6,333 bases of DNA, taken from the NCBI GenBank assembly GCA_003554375.1, contig PWGF01000410.1, forward strand, positions 1 to 6,333, read 5' to 3'. Below the pieces are notes generated by a model. That model was given only the letters and a program-made list of their open reading frames with translations. It had not been told where the DNA came from and made no database searches. Each line of letters starts with the position of its first letter. Position 1 is the first letter of the stretch. This document shows, one piece after another, positions 5,802-6,333 of the stretch. The position numbers were made by a program, and so were the translations under genes. This DNA comes from Spirochaetaceae bacterium. GTDB taxonomy: Bacteria; Spirochaetota; Spirochaetia; DSM-27196; SKKC01.

Positions 5802-6332
5802 CTACGCTCCGCAGCCCCTCTGCGCCGCCTGAACTCCCATTGCAATCGGTGAGCTTCCGGTGGCCCCGTAGGTGATCCGGTCTGCCATAACAAGACATGC
5901 CACCGCCGCGCCGGAATCACCTCCTTCGAAACTGAAGAACTCATCATCCCATACCGATCAGCGTATTGGTCGGCCCGAGTCCATATCCTGCGTGGTACCG
6001 ATCACCGCCTCGGCAAGATGGACTGTCCAGAATGCTACACCGGTTCCGTTCCCGTGTCATTCCTCCGATCGGAGGACAGGCGAGCCCGGATTCTTTGCAC
6101 GAATCCGCTGCACTGTCGCCCAATCGGTGGATACCCGGCAGCGCCTCACACGCGGTAACCTTGGTGCGAGGTTTGGAGCGACGCACCATGCGACCACCGG
6201 TGATGCGCCAGAACGACGCGTTCGATTGCGCGGCGGCGCTTCCTGTTGTTGGCGAAAAACCAAGGATTCCGGAATATAGGCAGGTACTAGTAGATGAGAC
6301 GGACACCACCGCCGGCCGAATAGGTACCGTGA
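5802..6332 (-). pseudogene. Decayed trypsin-like serine protease gene (5' end outside the window)
   Basis: Pieces of a chymotrypsin-fold protease appear in family order but in different frames. The first frame reads an RPA-containing start and a GILGFSPTTGS stretch, then SN at 6220-6225. Five bases later another frame reads VLAHHRWSHGASLQ (from 6214). A third frame has a DWATVQ stretch, and the last piece is FFSFEGGDSGAAVACLV with GDSG at 5910-5921, continuing to YGATGSSPIAMG and the stop TAG at 5802-5804. Bacterial trypsin-like proteases of the SNxHVLA...GDSG type have six bases between SN and VLA; here there are five, so one base is missing in the expected catalytic His codon. In-frame TGA codons at 6057-6059 and 5958-5960 also interrupt it. 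No start or ribosome-binding site is visible. The assignment rests on remembered family motifs; the GDSG end is firm, the upstream pieces less so. Confidence 0.5.
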
Positions 6333-6333
6333 G

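Noticed and set aside
5913..5926. GGAATCACCTCCTT on the + strand, resembling the 3' end of 16S rRNA
   Set aside because: It differs from GGATCACCTCCTT by one inserted base and the flanks do not align with 16S helices. On the minus strand the same bases encode the GGDS of the serine protease motif, which explains them.
1..6333. CRISPR array, tRNA, rRNA or insertion sequence
   Set aside because: No regularly spaced repeats, cloverleaf, rRNA segments or transposase motifs with terminal inverted repeats were seen anywhere in the window.

Overview
The window is GC-rich bacterial DNA with strong Shine-Dalgarno sites and some TTG/GTG starts. It holds a compact membrane and export neighbourhood, much of which looks frameshifted or decayed. 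The organism cannot be fixed from this sequence. The coiled-coil tail-anchored protein end at the left edge and a loose lipobox-like FFAC motif would fit a high-GC spirochaete, but that is a weak inference.

Layout from left to right. The + strand starts with the C-terminal end of a small coiled-coil protein that ends in one membrane helix. About 370 bases without a recognisable gene follow. A minus-strand series then runs from about 3682 down to 492: a polytopic ABC-2-like permease, its ATPase (joined by a 4-base GTGA stop/start overlap), a leader with two mutually exclusive hairpins, a small polytopic membrane protein split by a +1 frameshift, and a small probably exported protein that is also split by a +1 frameshift. 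A divergent region of about 660 bases separates the permease from a + strand LuxR-type regulator, which has a degenerate receiver-like N-terminus. Its promoter candidate has a perfect TATAAT flanked by two copies of ATTCCCGGT.

The regulator converges, across 28 bases containing GC palindromes, with a minus-strand membrane zinc metalloprotease of the DUF3267 type (HEAVH). Upstream of the protease gene are two short inverted repeats. Further right are the remains of a trypsin-like serine protease: its GDSG motif and C-terminus are readable, but its frame is broken several times and the expected catalytic His codon is damaged.

How the genes may work together is inference. The ABC pair with two membrane or exported satellite proteins could be one transport unit controlled by the divergent LuxR protein, and the metalloprotease could act on membrane or secreted substrates. 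No precursor peptide or defined cargo was found, so no named system is claimed.
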